Below the pieces are notes generated by a model, which saw nothing but the letters and a program-made list of their open reading frames with translations, made no database searches and had not been told where the DNA came from. A program made the translations under genes and the position numbers. A DNA stretch of 64,000 bases from Vulcanococcus sp. (GTDB lineage: Bacteria; Cyanobacteriota; Cyanobacteriia; PCC-6307; Cyanobiaceae), in NCBI GenBank assembly GCA_019264575.1, contig JAHUZV010000022.1:39509-103508 (forward strand). The letters run 5' to 3'. Positions 33,778 to 43,878 of this stretch are shown piece after piece (positions within the stretch are counted from its first letter, which is position 1; each line of letters opens with the position of its first letter).

Positions 33778-36772
33778 GGCCCGTGTCCTGTTGGGTGTAG
33801 AGGGCGAAGTAGCGACCCTGCAACTCGAGTAGCTCGGCGTGGCTGCCCTGCTCCACCAGGCAGCCCTGATCCATCATCAGGATCAGATCAGCCGCCCGCA
33901 CGGTGGAGAGGCGGTGGGTGATGAAAAACACGGTGCTGCCCTCGAATTCCTTTTTGAGGTTGAGGCACACCTGGCGCTCAGTGATGTAATCGAGGGCGCT
34001 GGTGGCTTCATCGAGGATCAGTAGGCGCGGCCGTTGCAGCACGGCGCGAGCGATGGCGATCCGCTGGCGCTGGCCGCCGGAAAGCGAGCTGCCGCGTTCG
34101 CCCACGCGGGTGCCGTAGCCCTGGGGCAACTCCATGATGAAGTCGTGGGCACAGGCCACCTTGGCGGCGTGGGTGATCTCTTCGCTGGTGGCTTCCGGCG
34201 CCGTGAGGGTGATGTTTTCGCGGATGGAGCCATCGAACAGCAGGCTGTCCTGCGGCACGATGCCGATCTGGCGGCGCACGGAGCCGAGCTCAAGCTTGGC
34301 GATGTCGTAGCCGTCGATCAGGATGCGACCGGCTTCGGGCTCATAGAGGCGGGGCAGCAGTTTCATGATCGTGCTCTTGCCACTGCCGCTGCGGCCCACA
34401 ATCCCGGCGAAGGCGCCAGCCGGAACGGTGAAGCTCACGTTTTTCACCACCTGCGGTGAGCCTTCGTTGAAGCGGAAATCCACGCCTTGGAAGGTCACCT
34501 CACCAGCCACCGGTGGTAGTGGCAGTTGATCGCTGGCATCGCCTTCGCCTTCGGCTTTGGCATCCACCACATCGCTCAAGCGCTCGATCGAAAGAGCCAC
34601 CTGCTGGAACTGTTGCCAGGAGGTGGCTAGGCGTAGCAGCGGTCCGATCACATAGCCGGAGATGATCCGGAAGGCGATCAGCTGGCCGATGGTGAGCTCG
34701 CCTTTGATCACGAGGAAGGCACCCACCCAGAGGGTGAGCAGGCCGGTGAGCTCGTTGAGGAAATTGCCCGCCGTGCCAGCGCTCACGCCGATCAACAGCG
34801 TGCGGAAGCTTTCGCTCATGAAGGCGGAGTAGTTGCGCTGCCAGCGCCAGCGCATGTTCATCTCGGCGTTTTGGGCCTTGATCGTTTGCACGCCGTTGAG
34901 GGCTTCCACCAGCTGGCTTTGGGTGGCGGCATTTTTCTCAGCTTGCTTGCGTAGCTGGCCACGGATAAGCGGCGAGGCCACGATCGTGAGGCCCAGGAAA
35001 AGAGGCACCACCCCGAGCGACACCACGGTGAGCACACCGCTGTAGAACACCATCACGGCGATATAGATCACCGAAAACACCGAATCCAGCAACAGAGTGA
35101 TGGCGGTGCCGGTGAGGAAGTTGCGGATCGTGCCCAGCTCGGCAATGCGGGTGGTGAGTTCACCCACGGGGCGCTTGTCGAAATAGCGCAGGGGTAGGCG
35201 CAGCAGGTGCTGGATCACTTCGCCGCCCAGGGCGATGTCGATGCGGTTGGTGGTGTCGGCGAAGAGATAGGTGCGCACAGCGCCGAGCAGGCCCTGGAAG
35301 ATGGCCACCAGCAGCAGCAGCAGCCCGAGCACATAGAGCGTGTCGAGATTTTGTTGGGCGATCACCTTGTCGATGATCTGCTGAATGATCAAGGGGCTGG
35401 CCAGGCTGAGCAGCTGCAGCACCAGCGAGGCCACCAGCACTTCGATCAGGCTGCGGCGGTATTTGCGTAGCTGGGGGAGAAACCAGCTGAGCCCGAGCTT
35501 CTTGCGTTGGGAGTCGGGTCCTGGGGTAACGGCCAACAGGCGGATCGCGCTGTCTGGGCCGCCCAGATCGGCCACGGGGAAGCGCACGCGCCCGTATTCG
35601 GGCAACACGGCCAGCACTTCGCCCTTGGCGATCTTGTAGATCACCGCCGGCTGCTCACGCACCATGGCCAGGCAGGGTGTTGAAGCCCGGGGAAGCTGGT
35701 TGAGGGGGATGTCCACCTGCGTCACCCGGAAGGTCATGGTGGCGAGCAGCTCCCCCATGCTCTGGATCGAAGCGGCGCGATCGCGCAGCTTCTCGCTGGT
35801 GATCCGCTCCATCACGTCGCGCCGGAAGGGCAGGCCGTGGAAGGCGGCCAGCATCTCGAGGCAGGCCATGGCTTGGCCCACCGGGCCAATGCCTGTACAG
35901 ACCGGCAGGCGCTCGAGCTTGCTGCTCAGGCCTGCGGGTTGGGAACCGGTTTCGAGCAGCTGCTCGCCCATGGGGGTGGGAGCAGCAAGATCCGCGTAGC
36001 GATCGCTCTGCCAGGGGTTGCCCGTGGATTCGAGAGCGAGTTCCGGTGGCGCCTCCAGCGGCGGGCTGAGCTCGTGCTCCCAGGCCTGGGCATCCACCCG
36101 CAACAATCTCAGGGGGAGACCTGCAGGGATGGCGGCCAGCTGTTCGGGATCCACCTGTCCACCCACCTGGATGCCCGTGGCATGGGGTTCTGGGGGTAGG
36201 GCATCCCAGAGCCAGATGCACGGACGCGCCGTGTCGGGCAGTTGGCGCAGATTGCGTGCTGCCACCACCTGGAGGTTGGGAAGCAGGCGGCGCAACACCT
36301 CCCGTTCGTCGGGCTCGGCGTGGGGCCGGGCCCGCAGGGCGGGCTCCAGGCAGCGGATGATTTCGGCTGGGGAATTGTTGCGATCAAGCCACTGGCGGAA
36401 GGGCTCGGATTCAGCTTCTAAGGCGTAGAAGGTTTCTGCAGGGATGCCGATCAGCTTCAGCGGTGTGGAGGCGGTGAGCCACTCACAGGGATGGCGGCAG
36501 GCCAGACCGGCCCAGCCCACCAGATCGCCGGGGTGGCTGAGGGCGAGAGTCACGGGTCGCCGCATGGCGGGATCGCTGTGCAGCAGCCGCCCGCGGCCTT
36601 CCACGATGGCGTACACCTGCTCCGGCAGCCGATCGCCGCGCAATAGCTCTTGGCCGGTGGGGCAGGAAAAGGGGCGGGCTGCGCCTGCGAGCTGATTGAG
36701 CTGGTCGTCGCTGAGCTGGGCGAAGGGCCCGAATTTGCGCAGCAAGCCCTGCAGCGTATCGACGGTGCTCAT
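33770..36772 (-). CDS. Type I secretion ABC exporter with N-terminal cNMP-binding-like and degenerate C39 domains
   Basis: 1000 residues from ATG 36772 (MSTVDTLQGLLRKFGPFAQL). Residues ~10-150 resemble a cyclic-nucleotide-binding barrel (QVYAIVEGRGRLLHSDP). Around 290-420 there is a C39-peptidase-like domain (GPVGQAMACLEMLAAFHG) in which the usual catalytic Cys position appears to be Gln, so it probably binds cargo without cleaving. Six-helix transmembrane part ~430-730. ATPase with Walker A GRSGSGKST (~794), signature LSGGQRQRIAIARA (~897) and Walker B LLILDEATSALD (~919). It pairs with the HlyD gene and probably exports the RTX protein at 43.9-45.5 kb and possibly the RTX protease at 9.4 kb. 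The open frame extends to 36931, but that part overlaps the isomerase gene. Confidence 0.92.
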   Translation of the reverse strand: MSTVDTLQGLLRKFGPFAQLSDDQLNQLAGAARPFSCPTGQELLRGDRLPEQVYAIVEGRGRLLHSDPAMRRPVTLALSHPGDLVGWAGLACRHPCEWLTASTPLKLIGIPAETFYALEAESEPFRQWLDRNNSPAEIIRCLEPALRARPHAEPDEREVLRRLLPNLQVVAARNLRQLPDTARPCIWLWDALPPEPHATGIQVGGQVDPEQLAAIPAGLPLRLLRVDAQAWEHELSPPLEAPPELALESTGNPWQSDRYADLAAPTPMGEQLLETGSQPAGLSSKLERLPVCTGIGPVGQAMACLEMLAAFHGLPFRRDVMERITSEKLRDRAASIQSMGELLATMTFRVTQVDIPLNQLPRASTPCLAMVREQPAVIYKIAKGEVLAVLPEYGRVRFPVADLGGPDSAIRLLAVTPGPDSQRKKLGLSWFLPQLRKYRRSLIEVLVASLVLQLLSLASPLIIQQIIDKVIAQQNLDTLYVLGLLLLLVAIFQGLLGAVRTYLFADTTNRIDIALGGEVIQHLLRLPLRYFDKRPVGELTTRIAELGTIRNFLTGTAITLLLDSVFSVIYIAVMVFYSGVLTVVSLGVVPLFLGLTIVASPLIRGQLRKQAEKNAATQSQLVEALNGVQTIKAQNAEMNMRWRWQRNYSAFMSESFRTLLIGVSAGTAGNFLNELTGLLTLWVGAFLVIKGELTIGQLIAFRIISGYVIGPLLRLATSWQQFQQVALSIERLSDVVDAKAEGEGDASDQLPLPPVAGEVTFQGVDFRFNEGSPQVVKNVSFTVPAGAFAGIVGRSGSGKSTIMKLLPRLYEPEAGRILIDGYDIAKLELGSVRRQIGIVPQDSLLFDGSIRENITLTAPEATSEEITHAAKVACAHDFIMELPQGYGTRVGERGSSLSGGQRQRIAIARAVLQRPRLLILDEATSALDYITERQVCLNLKKEFEGSTVFFITHRLSTVRAADLILMMDQGCLVEQGSHAELLELQGRYFALYTQQDTGLD

Positions 36773-36774
36773 AA

Positions 36775-37515
36775 CTAGGGATCGTAGTGCAGGGGATCGA
36801 GCTTTTCCCCTCTGAGCACGGCGTCGCAGCGTTGCTCGAGCCAACTGTTGAGCTGCTCCTGCAGCAGCCGTTGGCGCATGGCGTCGTCGAGCTTGGCGGG
36901 GGTGAGCTGCTCCAGGCGCAGCAATACCCACCAGGGTCCGGCGGTGATCGGTTCACGTAGCTCGCCCTGCCGCAGGGTGCGCAGGCGATCGGCCAGTTCG
37001 GGTTGGAGCTGCCCCAGGGCGACAGGGCCGATCACCCCCTTGGTGTTGGCTTCGGGGCCATCACTGTGGCGGGAGGCTGCTTCCGGGAAGCTGATCTCGC
37101 CTTCACTGAGCTGAATCCAGAGCTCCTGGGCCAGGCCGCGATCCTGCACGCGCAGGAGCGAGTACACCACTGTGTCGAGCTCGGGTTTGCGCTGCAGGAA
37201 GGTTTCCTCAACGCCGGGCCCGAAGCGCTGCTGGGCGAACCGATCCAGCGCTTCCGGCCGGGCCAGGTGCAGTTGCAGATCGGCTGTGCTCCAGCCGCGT
37301 TGCTCAAGCCAGGCGGCTTCCGCGGCGTCATCCTCCAGTTGGTGTTGCTGGCGGAACTGCTCCTGCAGTTCGCTGAGTCGCTCAGCAGGAACCGCCACCA
37401 GATCCGTGATCTCTTCTTCCAGGGCGCGGCGCAGCAGCGGCCGCTGGGCTTCCGTGCGGCGCAGCAGCTGGTCCAGCCGCTCGCTATCGATCTGCCAGTG
37501 CTGCCACTGCATCAA
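36775..37515 (-). CDS. Parvulin-type peptidyl-prolyl isomerase
   Basis: A 246-residue PpiC/SurA-like protein. The N-terminal part is helical and rich in Leu, Glu, Gln. The parvulin core follows at about 115-215 (SLLRVQDRGLAQELW, SFPEAASRHSDGPEANTKGV, IGPVALGQLQPELADRLRTL), ending with RLEQLTPAKLDD. There is no signal peptide, so it may act in the cytosol on unfolded export substrates. It ends two bases before the exporter start and overlaps the TPR gene by 4 bp. Parvulins next to T1SS genes are common in cyanobacterial secretion loci. Confidence 0.85.
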   Translation of the reverse strand: MMQWQHWQIDSERLDQLLRRTEAQRPLLRRALEEEITDLVAVPAERLSELQEQFRQQHQLEDDAAEAAWLEQRGWSTADLQLHLARPEALDRFAQQRFGPGVEETFLQRKPELDTVVYSLLRVQDRGLAQELWIQLSEGEISFPEAASRHSDGPEANTKGVIGPVALGQLQPELADRLRTLRQGELREPITAGPWWVLLRLEQLTPAKLDDAMRQRLLQEQLNSWLEQRCDAVLRGEKLDPLHYDP

Positions 37516-39236
37516 CCCTCCACCTCCGCCAGCCGCTCAAGATCCAGCCCCACCACTTCGCCGAGGGCGTCGATCACCTGATCGATGCAGCCGGCCCAGT
37601 CGTTGGTGCCGGGCTGACGGAACAGGCGCACCATTTCATACCAAGGGCTGTCGGTGCGGTTGTGCAGCCAGCGGAAATCAGCGTTGCTCGGCAGCAGGAT
37701 CCAGGTGGGGATGGCCAGGGCACCGGCGAGGTGCGCCACGGCGGTATCCACGCTGATCAACAAATCGAGCTGGTGCACCACATGGGCGGTGTCGGAGAAG
37801 TTGTTGAGCTTGCCATTCCAGTTGTGGATGCCGTCGAGGTCGGCCCAGGGCGCCAGCTGGGCGGCATCGTCGCCCACCTGCAGGCTGTGCAGTTCGATCA
37901 GGTCGTTGCATAGCGCCGGCAGCAGGCGGGGCAGCAATAGCTCCAGAGGCATGCTCTTGTGGCGATACAACGCCTTGTTGCCCGGGTTGCTGGCCCATAC
38001 CAGGCCGATAGCGATGCCACCGGGTGGGGTTGGCACCAGCAACCGCTCCGGTGGTGGCCCCGGCGGCTCCAGATAGGGCGTCACCATCGGAATCGTGGCC
38101 AGATCGCTGCGCATCAGACGCGGCAGGCTGAGGAGGGCTAGATGCGGTGCATTGGTCCAGGGCGGCGCCAGTTGGTTCTGATCTAACACCCTTATTCCCT
38201 TTGGCCCCCATTCCTGGAATAAGGGGATCAAGGCTGGTTGCGTGCAAAAGACAAACGGGATCTGCAGTTCCTGGAGGATCGGGAAATAACGAACGAATTG
38301 AATGGCATCGCCCAACCCCTGCTCTCCCCAGATCAGGACGGTTTCACCTGACTGCGCTTTTTCTTGAACATCTTCTAGACGGCTTAGCCAGGGGCCGGTT
38401 GAGGGAATCAGCGTGTTCTTGAATTGCTTGGATGTGAAGCGGCTCTCGTAAAGGCGCCAACCCTCGTCGTACTCGCCCAGCAATAACAGGGTGAGGGCAA
38501 GATTGAATAGTGCGTCTGGTGAGTTCGGATCAAGAGTATGCCCTCGGCGTAGCGCTGTGAGGGCCTGCTCTGGTTTTACCTCATCCAGCAGAGACATCCC
38601 GAGGTTAATCCAGCTTGTGGCATGGCCTGTGTCGAGGTGGATCGAGTGTAGATAGAGCCGCTTGGAGAGTTCGTAGTTCTTACGGCTATGAGCTACCAGG
38701 CCCAGGTTGCACCAGGCATCGGCATTGAGAGGGTCCAACTTGATGCTTGTGCGCATCGCTATTTCTGCTTCGTCAATGCAATCAAGCTCTTTCAGCGCCA
38801 TGCCAAGGTTGTGCCACACGAGAGGACCGTTGGCGTCAATTGCGAGACTGTTTACGTAGCACTCGCAAGCTTCTTGATAGCGCTCTGCATCGTTGAGCAG
38901 ATTCCCTAGATTATAGTGAGCATCATTGCGCCGCGGATCAAGGGCAATTGCTCGCCTTAAGGCTTGCTCAGCTTCACCTTGTTTATCTGGCAGACGGCGT
39001 GCACACATGCCTGCAATGACCCAGGCCGCTGCGTCGTTCTCGAAGTGATGGGAGTAGCTGCAGTGGAGTTCATAGCCCTCGAGGTAGCGCTCTAGTTTCC
39101 ATAGAGCCATACAGCCCACCAGGGCCCAACGCGGATCAGCTTGAGCCCGGTCCAAAGCCTCCCGCGCTTTCGTCAGGGCTTGCTGAGGATCAATTTCTCC
39201 ACGCCCGAGGGCGTCCAGGCAGCTGTTGGCCCCCAA
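37512..39236 (-). CDS. TPR protein with GT9-like glycosyltransferase C-terminus
   Basis: A 574-residue protein. About 280 residues of TPR repeats (YHNLG-type units such as LVWHNLGMALKELD, DAWCNLGLVAHSRK, SWINLGMSLLDEV) are followed by a GT9-like domain: VLIWGEQGLGDAIQFVRYFP, then SVDTAVAHLAGALAIPTWIL and DSPWYEMVRLFRQ. First gene of the operon leading to the T1SS isomerase, exporter and adaptor. The start at 39236 leaves a 57-bp gap to the divergent O-GlcNAc transferase homologue. It is a paralogue of the gene at 29359. Likely modifies exported proteins or glycans. Confidence 0.85.
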   Translation of the reverse strand: MGANSCLDALGRGEIDPQQALTKAREALDRAQADPRWALVGCMALWKLERYLEGYELHCSYSHHFENDAAAWVIAGMCARRLPDKQGEAEQALRRAIALDPRRNDAHYNLGNLLNDAERYQEACECYVNSLAIDANGPLVWHNLGMALKELDCIDEAEIAMRTSIKLDPLNADAWCNLGLVAHSRKNYELSKRLYLHSIHLDTGHATSWINLGMSLLDEVKPEQALTALRRGHTLDPNSPDALFNLALTLLLLGEYDEGWRLYESRFTSKQFKNTLIPSTGPWLSRLEDVQEKAQSGETVLIWGEQGLGDAIQFVRYFPILQELQIPFVFCTQPALIPLFQEWGPKGIRVLDQNQLAPPWTNAPHLALLSLPRLMRSDLATIPMVTPYLEPPGPPPERLLVPTPPGGIAIGLVWASNPGNKALYRHKSMPLELLLPRLLPALCNDLIELHSLQVGDDAAQLAPWADLDGIHNWNGKLNNFSDTAHVVHQLDLLISVDTAVAHLAGALAIPTWILLPSNADFRWLHNRTDSPWYEMVRLFRQPGTNDWAGCIDQVIDALGEVVGLDLERLAEVEG

Positions 39237-39293
39237 TGCTCAGACTCTTCCGTAGTGTTACAGCTTAGGTTGTTACCCTCTGCGGTTCAAAGG

Positions 39294-41468
39294 GTGAGCG
39301 AGCTAGCTCTGCTTCGGCAACAGGCGGTGCTGTACCACCGTGAAGGCCGTTTTCCAGAGGCTGAGCATGCCTACCGCCAGCTCCTCCAACGGGAGCCCTC
39401 GAGCAGCGTGGCCAGCAATCTGGGGGCTCTGTTGCGGAGCCAGGGTCGCCTGGATGAAGCGCAGGCTCATTACCGCTGGGCACTAAGTGCTTGGCCTGAT
39501 GATCCTCAGCTTCTGGCCAATGCCTGCAATTTGCTAAGGGATGTTGGCAAGGTAGAGGCCACTCTCCCTTTGCTGGAAAGGGGGATTGAGCAATCCCCAC
39601 AGCATTTTGGGCTTCGTCAGGGCCTTGCGCTGAGCCTCCATCAGCTCGGGCGCATTGATGAAGCCTTGGCGTTGCTTCAGTCATTGCTTGTTGAGCAACC
39701 TGACTCACCCAGTTTGCGCCTAGAGCTGGGTGCCTGTATGGCCAAACGGGGCCAGTTAGTCAATGCCCTGAAGCAATTCGAGCAGGTTCATCAGCTGGAA
39801 CCTGCCAATGTCACTGCGCTTGCTAATCGCATCGCGATGCTCAGTGATCTGGGGCGGCATCAGGAGGCCCTGCAGTTGCTGGAGCAGGCCCCAGGTCGCT
39901 GTCGTGAGGTTCGACTAATTGGTGCAGAAGCCGCTCTGCGCTATGCGATTAATGATGTTGAGACCGCCTTGGAGCTCCATCAGCAGCTCACACAACTTGA
40001 GCCTGCTGTAGCGGATCACTGGCTGAATCTGGCGGCCTGTCAGAAGCAGCTTCGACAGATGGTTGCGCCGTTACATTCGCTTCAGCAAGGGCTGAAGCTT
40101 GCTCCGGAGCGGCTTGATCTACAGCTCTCGCTTGGAACCCTGCTTGTGGAGCATGGCCGTTACAAAGACGGTTTGCAGCTTTTGAAAGGTGCATTGGACC
40201 ATCCAGATGCCAAGGATCGTGCCCATTCTTTATACCAATTTGCTGCGGCAGGCAATCGCATAGTGCCCGCGGCAGAGCTACAACGGCACATGTCTCGATG
40301 GGAACAGGAACGAGCTCTCAAACCCTCGGAAATGTGGAGCGATCGGATCCGTGACTCCGATCTAAACCGCCCATTGCGTGTTGGCTATCTTTCCCCGGAT
40401 TATTGCAACCATCCTGTAGGCCGGTTCATGGAACCGATCTTCTCGATGCATGACCGGACCAAAGTAGAGGTGATTGGTCTGAGCTGCGGCAGACATCATG
40501 ATGCCTTCCATCAGCACCTCCAGCAGCTCTGTGACAGTTGGCATGACATACGCTACGGCGACGACTTGCATGTCGCGCGTTTCCTAGCCGACCTGCGCCT
40601 GGATGTGCTGGTGGATCTGGGCGGCCACACAGCCGATCAGCGCATCCGCTTGCTCACGGCGCGACCGGCACCCATCCAATTGAGCTATCTCGGGTATCCA
40701 GCCAGCACCTTTTTGAATTGCATTGATGGTTGGATTGGAGACAAAGTGGTGTTCGGATCTCAGCAGGAGCTGGAAAAGGGGCCGCGCGAACAGCTTCTGC
40801 GGTTGTCTCGCTGCTATCTGGCATATCATCCCCAGCCTGATACTCCTGAACCGGATCGCACCGCGCCAGACGACCGGTTCCGTTTCGGTAGCTTCAACCA
40901 TTCACGCAAGTTAAGTGATCGCTGCCTTGATCTCTTTGCGGCCGTGTTGCGAGAAGTGCCTAGCAGCCTTCTGGTCCTCAAGAGCACAACTTTTGTGGAG
41001 GTGCACGAGCGGCATCGGATTGCACGAAGAATGGCTGAGAGGGGAATCGGACCCGAACGGCTGGAGTTGTTGGAATGGGTGTTTGGCAACCACAACCATC
41101 TAGCTCTGTATGGGCGTATGGATGTTGCTCTTGACACTCTCCCCTACAGCGGGACAACGACCACTTGCGAGGCTTTATGGATGGGTGTGCCGGTGCTCAC
41201 ATTGCTGGGGCATATGATGGTGGAACGACAGTCGGCCGCGGTACTTGCCGGCGCTGGCCTTGAGGCAGCCATTGCCTCTAGTGAGAAGGAGCTGCTGCAA
41301 AGCGCAAGACGTATGGCAGCCCGCGGACCAAGAAGCAGTCATGACCGGCTAGCCCTGCGAAGGCATGTGGCGGCATCTCAACTAGCTGATTCGGCAGGGC
41401 TGGTGCATGAGCTTGAGCATGTGTATCGCCAGCTATGGGTTCAAAGGCCCACACGCTGGAGGCTCTGA
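39294..41468 (+). CDS. TPR / O-GlcNAc transferase-type (SPINDLY, GT41) protein
   Basis: 724 residues from GTG 39294 (MSELALLRQQAVLYHREGRF). TPRs fill the first ~330 residues. The GT41 half follows: GYLSPDYCNHPVGRFMEPIF, VLVDLGGHTADQRIRLLTAR, APIQLSYLGYPAST, FGSFNHSRKLSDRCLDLF and LPYSGTTTTCEALWMGVPVL. These motifs are those of bacterial O-linked GlcNAc transferases and their relatives, which glycosylate Ser/Thr of proteins. The frame is open to an earlier GTG at 39141, but that would overlap the divergent gene by 96 bp. Confidence 0.9.
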   Translation: MSELALLRQQAVLYHREGRFPEAEHAYRQLLQREPSSSVASNLGALLRSQGRLDEAQAHYRWALSAWPDDPQLLANACNLLRDVGKVEATLPLLERGIEQSPQHFGLRQGLALSLHQLGRIDEALALLQSLLVEQPDSPSLRLELGACMAKRGQLVNALKQFEQVHQLEPANVTALANRIAMLSDLGRHQEALQLLEQAPGRCREVRLIGAEAALRYAINDVETALELHQQLTQLEPAVADHWLNLAACQKQLRQMVAPLHSLQQGLKLAPERLDLQLSLGTLLVEHGRYKDGLQLLKGALDHPDAKDRAHSLYQFAAAGNRIVPAAELQRHMSRWEQERALKPSEMWSDRIRDSDLNRPLRVGYLSPDYCNHPVGRFMEPIFSMHDRTKVEVIGLSCGRHHDAFHQHLQQLCDSWHDIRYGDDLHVARFLADLRLDVLVDLGGHTADQRIRLLTARPAPIQLSYLGYPASTFLNCIDGWIGDKVVFGSQQELEKGPREQLLRLSRCYLAYHPQPDTPEPDRTAPDDRFRFGSFNHSRKLSDRCLDLFAAVLREVPSSLLVLKSTTFVEVHERHRIARRMAERGIGPERLELLEWVFGNHNHLALYGRMDVALDTLPYSGTTTTCEALWMGVPVLTLLGHMMVERQSAAVLAGAGLEAAIASSEKELLQSARRMAARGPRSSHDRLALRRHVAASQLADSAGLVHELEHVYRQLWVQRPTRWRL

Positions 41469-41683
41469 GAGGCTATGGGCTAGAACTTAAATGGTTTTCA
41501 TATTGCTTGCTTATCCAGCAAAGATAACATTAGCCGCGATATTATTTGCTAACTTAGCAATTGCCCACTCAAAATGTTCAGTTCTTGCGTCAGATCAACC
41601 TGTTTGACCTACAAGGATTTGCATGACCCGCGAGAACCTCAATTGGGCTTGCAGTACCATTTGACGTGTTGGAATCATCTGTC
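41469..41683. other. Convergent AT-rich gap between two O-GlcNAc transferase homologues
   Basis: 215 bp without a gene. A short inverted repeat CTGTC-TTAT-GACAG lies at the 3' end of the minus-strand gene but has no T-run. The base composition is clearly AT-richer than the flanks. Confidence 0.4.
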
Positions 41684-43831
41684 TTATGACAGTCTTCTCC
41701 GTCTTTCATGGTTTAGTTCTTCTAAGCGGCTCCAGAGGTGATCAGCTAAATCGCTAGCGTTGCCTAGAGGACTGTTTTGCAAGTGGCAGCGAAGTTGTTG
41801 GCGGCCTGAGCGGATTGCTGTGAGTTGGTCTGCAGCACGTAGTCCGATATTCAGGTATTCAGTTTCACTTGTGGCGACCCACTCGTGCAGGTTTGCTCCT
41901 CTCAGAACGGCAGTAGCCATGCGGCTCACATAGTGGTTTCCACACAATGTGATCACAGGTACACCCATCCATAAAGCCTCGCAGGTGGTGGTACAGCCAC
42001 CATTTGGAAAGGGGTCGAGGGCGATATCAATCATGCCGTACTGGCGAAGATGATCTTCTGGTTTGGGGCAAGAGGGTAACCAGATCACCGTCTCGGCATC
42101 CAAGCCGCAGCGACGCATACGCCGTTGTAACAAAGCCACCACCGCAGGATCGTCACTTGTGAAGGCTTTGAGTGCTAGCCGTGCTCCAGGAAGGGCTTTC
42201 AGGAGCCGACCCCATAGGGACAATGTTGAAGCGCTAAGTTTGCGGACATGGTTGAAACAACCGAAGGTGATAGCGCCTTGCGGAGCTGGAGGAACATCTA
42301 CCCGACCTTCTGGGAGTTCTTGGCTTGGCTCCCAGGCCAGAAAGGGGCGATCCAAGCGCACGATTTCTTCGCTATGCCACTCCTGCATAGGTTCTGGGAA
42401 CAGATTGTAGTCTCCAAGCCAAATATCCATAGCTTTGAGACCACTAGAGGCGTAATAGCCGAGATAGTTAATTTGGAGTGGTGCCAAGCCGCGGGCAAAC
42501 AACCAACCGTTATTGTCGCCTGTCCAACCTGCGAGATCAATAGCTATATCGAGATCGAGTTTCCGAATCTGATCCAGGCGCTTTTGTGGATCTAATTCAG
42601 TAAATTCATGGTGGTGCACCCTTGATAAATTCTCTAACTGAGGCATCGCAGGCTTGCCTGTGTTGACGAGATGGACCTCTCCCTTCTGTCCAAATCCGTT
42701 TCGTAGTAGCATTTGCACAAACCGACCTACTGGGTGATAGTACAAATCAGGACTTATAAGGCCTATTCGCAGTGAATGGATCTTGCGAGGTTCTCTGTAT
42801 TGGAAATCTCTTTGAGGGAAAGTCTCTGCATGAGCTTTCGCAATTTGACCGTAAGAAGCGTTTGTAGTGGTTGCTAGCTGGCTAACTACATTGGCGTATA
42901 CGGAACGTGTTTGCTCTAGATGTCTGAGCAAGCTGGGATGCAAAAATGGCACAAGGTCTGAACGACCAGTGTGGTCGTAGGCATAAAGCAAATTACCGTC
43001 GCTTTGGTGGTGGCTCGCACATGCTTTGCCAAGGCTATAAAGAATTCGTTCACGGAAGGCGCTGCGCCTCCCTTGCCCAGGCCTACGATCTGCTAGCTCG
43101 ATTAAAACGCGATGGGTGGCAATGCCGGGATCGCGAGGGTGCAGTCTCGTTGCGGTGGCAAGCGCTAATCCGTTGCTACGGCCCGCAAGATAATTGAGCT
43201 CCAGTACTGCTTGCCATGAGGCTTCGCTTCCTGTGCTTTCGCTCAGCAACACATCGAGCAATCGCATTGCTTGCTCCGGTTTGTTCAGAGCTTTTAGCAG
43301 GCGAGCCTGTAATTCGAGGGCTTCTGGGTGATTGAGCCCCGTTGGCCAATTCTCAGCAACTTGTTCAGCTAAAAGAAGATCTCCTGAGATTAGAAGCTCT
43401 TGAATCAATTGCAGCTGACTGATCGGACAGATTTCTCTTGTGATTTGCTCAAGTGAGGGAGGAGTTCGACGACCACTGTTTCCTTTGGCAAGGGCCAGTT
43501 GCCTTTGTAAAAGCAGAAGAGCCTGGCTCTGGGCTTCACTGTACTCACTCTTGTATAGACATCGCTCCAAAAGTATTTCGGCCTCGTTGTATTGAAGCTT
43601 TCCTAGCCGAAGCCTGATGAGCTGTTCGTAGATTGCGGCCACCTTGGGCATATTGCTCGTTGACCGTAATCCAGCGATCAATACAGCTTCTGCAGTCAAG
43701 ATTTGTCGGGATCGCCTGAGAAGTAGGCCTCGGCGTGCAGCATCGCCAACTTGATTGTGCTCACCGAGTAGAGCAATTGCCTGTTTTGGCCAACTCAGGC
43801 GTTCAGCTAACAGTGGAAGAGACCTGTGCAT
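41684..43831 (-). CDS. TPR-like / O-GlcNAc transferase-type (GT41) protein, second copy
   Basis: 715 residues. The N-terminal ~350 residues are helical TPR-like repeats. The GT41 half has RIGLISPDLYYHPVGRFVQM, IAIDLAGWTGDNNGWLFARG, QINYLGYYASSGLKAMDIW, FGCFNHVRKLSASTLSLW and FPNGGCTTTCEALWMGVPVI. It is diverged from the gene at 39294 (different N-terminus and donor-site residues). It lies immediately downstream (48 bp) of the RTX protein gene on the same strand, the strongest context clue that the RTX protein is its substrate. Confidence 0.88.
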   Translation of the reverse strand: MHRSLPLLAERLSWPKQAIALLGEHNQVGDAARRGLLLRRSRQILTAEAVLIAGLRSTSNMPKVAAIYEQLIRLRLGKLQYNEAEILLERCLYKSEYSEAQSQALLLLQRQLALAKGNSGRRTPPSLEQITREICPISQLQLIQELLISGDLLLAEQVAENWPTGLNHPEALELQARLLKALNKPEQAMRLLDVLLSESTGSEASWQAVLELNYLAGRSNGLALATATRLHPRDPGIATHRVLIELADRRPGQGRRSAFRERILYSLGKACASHHQSDGNLLYAYDHTGRSDLVPFLHPSLLRHLEQTRSVYANVVSQLATTTNASYGQIAKAHAETFPQRDFQYREPRKIHSLRIGLISPDLYYHPVGRFVQMLLRNGFGQKGEVHLVNTGKPAMPQLENLSRVHHHEFTELDPQKRLDQIRKLDLDIAIDLAGWTGDNNGWLFARGLAPLQINYLGYYASSGLKAMDIWLGDYNLFPEPMQEWHSEEIVRLDRPFLAWEPSQELPEGRVDVPPAPQGAITFGCFNHVRKLSASTLSLWGRLLKALPGARLALKAFTSDDPAVVALLQRRMRRCGLDAETVIWLPSCPKPEDHLRQYGMIDIALDPFPNGGCTTTCEALWMGVPVITLCGNHYVSRMATAVLRGANLHEWVATSETEYLNIGLRAADQLTAIRSGRQQLRCHLQNSPLGNASDLADHLWSRLEELNHERRRRLS

Positions 43832-43878
43832 GAAAAAGGGGGCCTTGTGAGCCCCCAGCAGAACGTTGATCGATCTGA

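Noticed and set aside
39141-39293. Longer N-terminus for the first O-GlcNAc transferase homologue
   Set aside because: Would overlap the divergent TPR gene by 96 bp and adds no TPR-like residues.
41622-41663. A 13-codon open frame (MTRENLNWACSTI) in the convergent gap
   Set aside because: Too short, no ribosome-binding site of note and no family.
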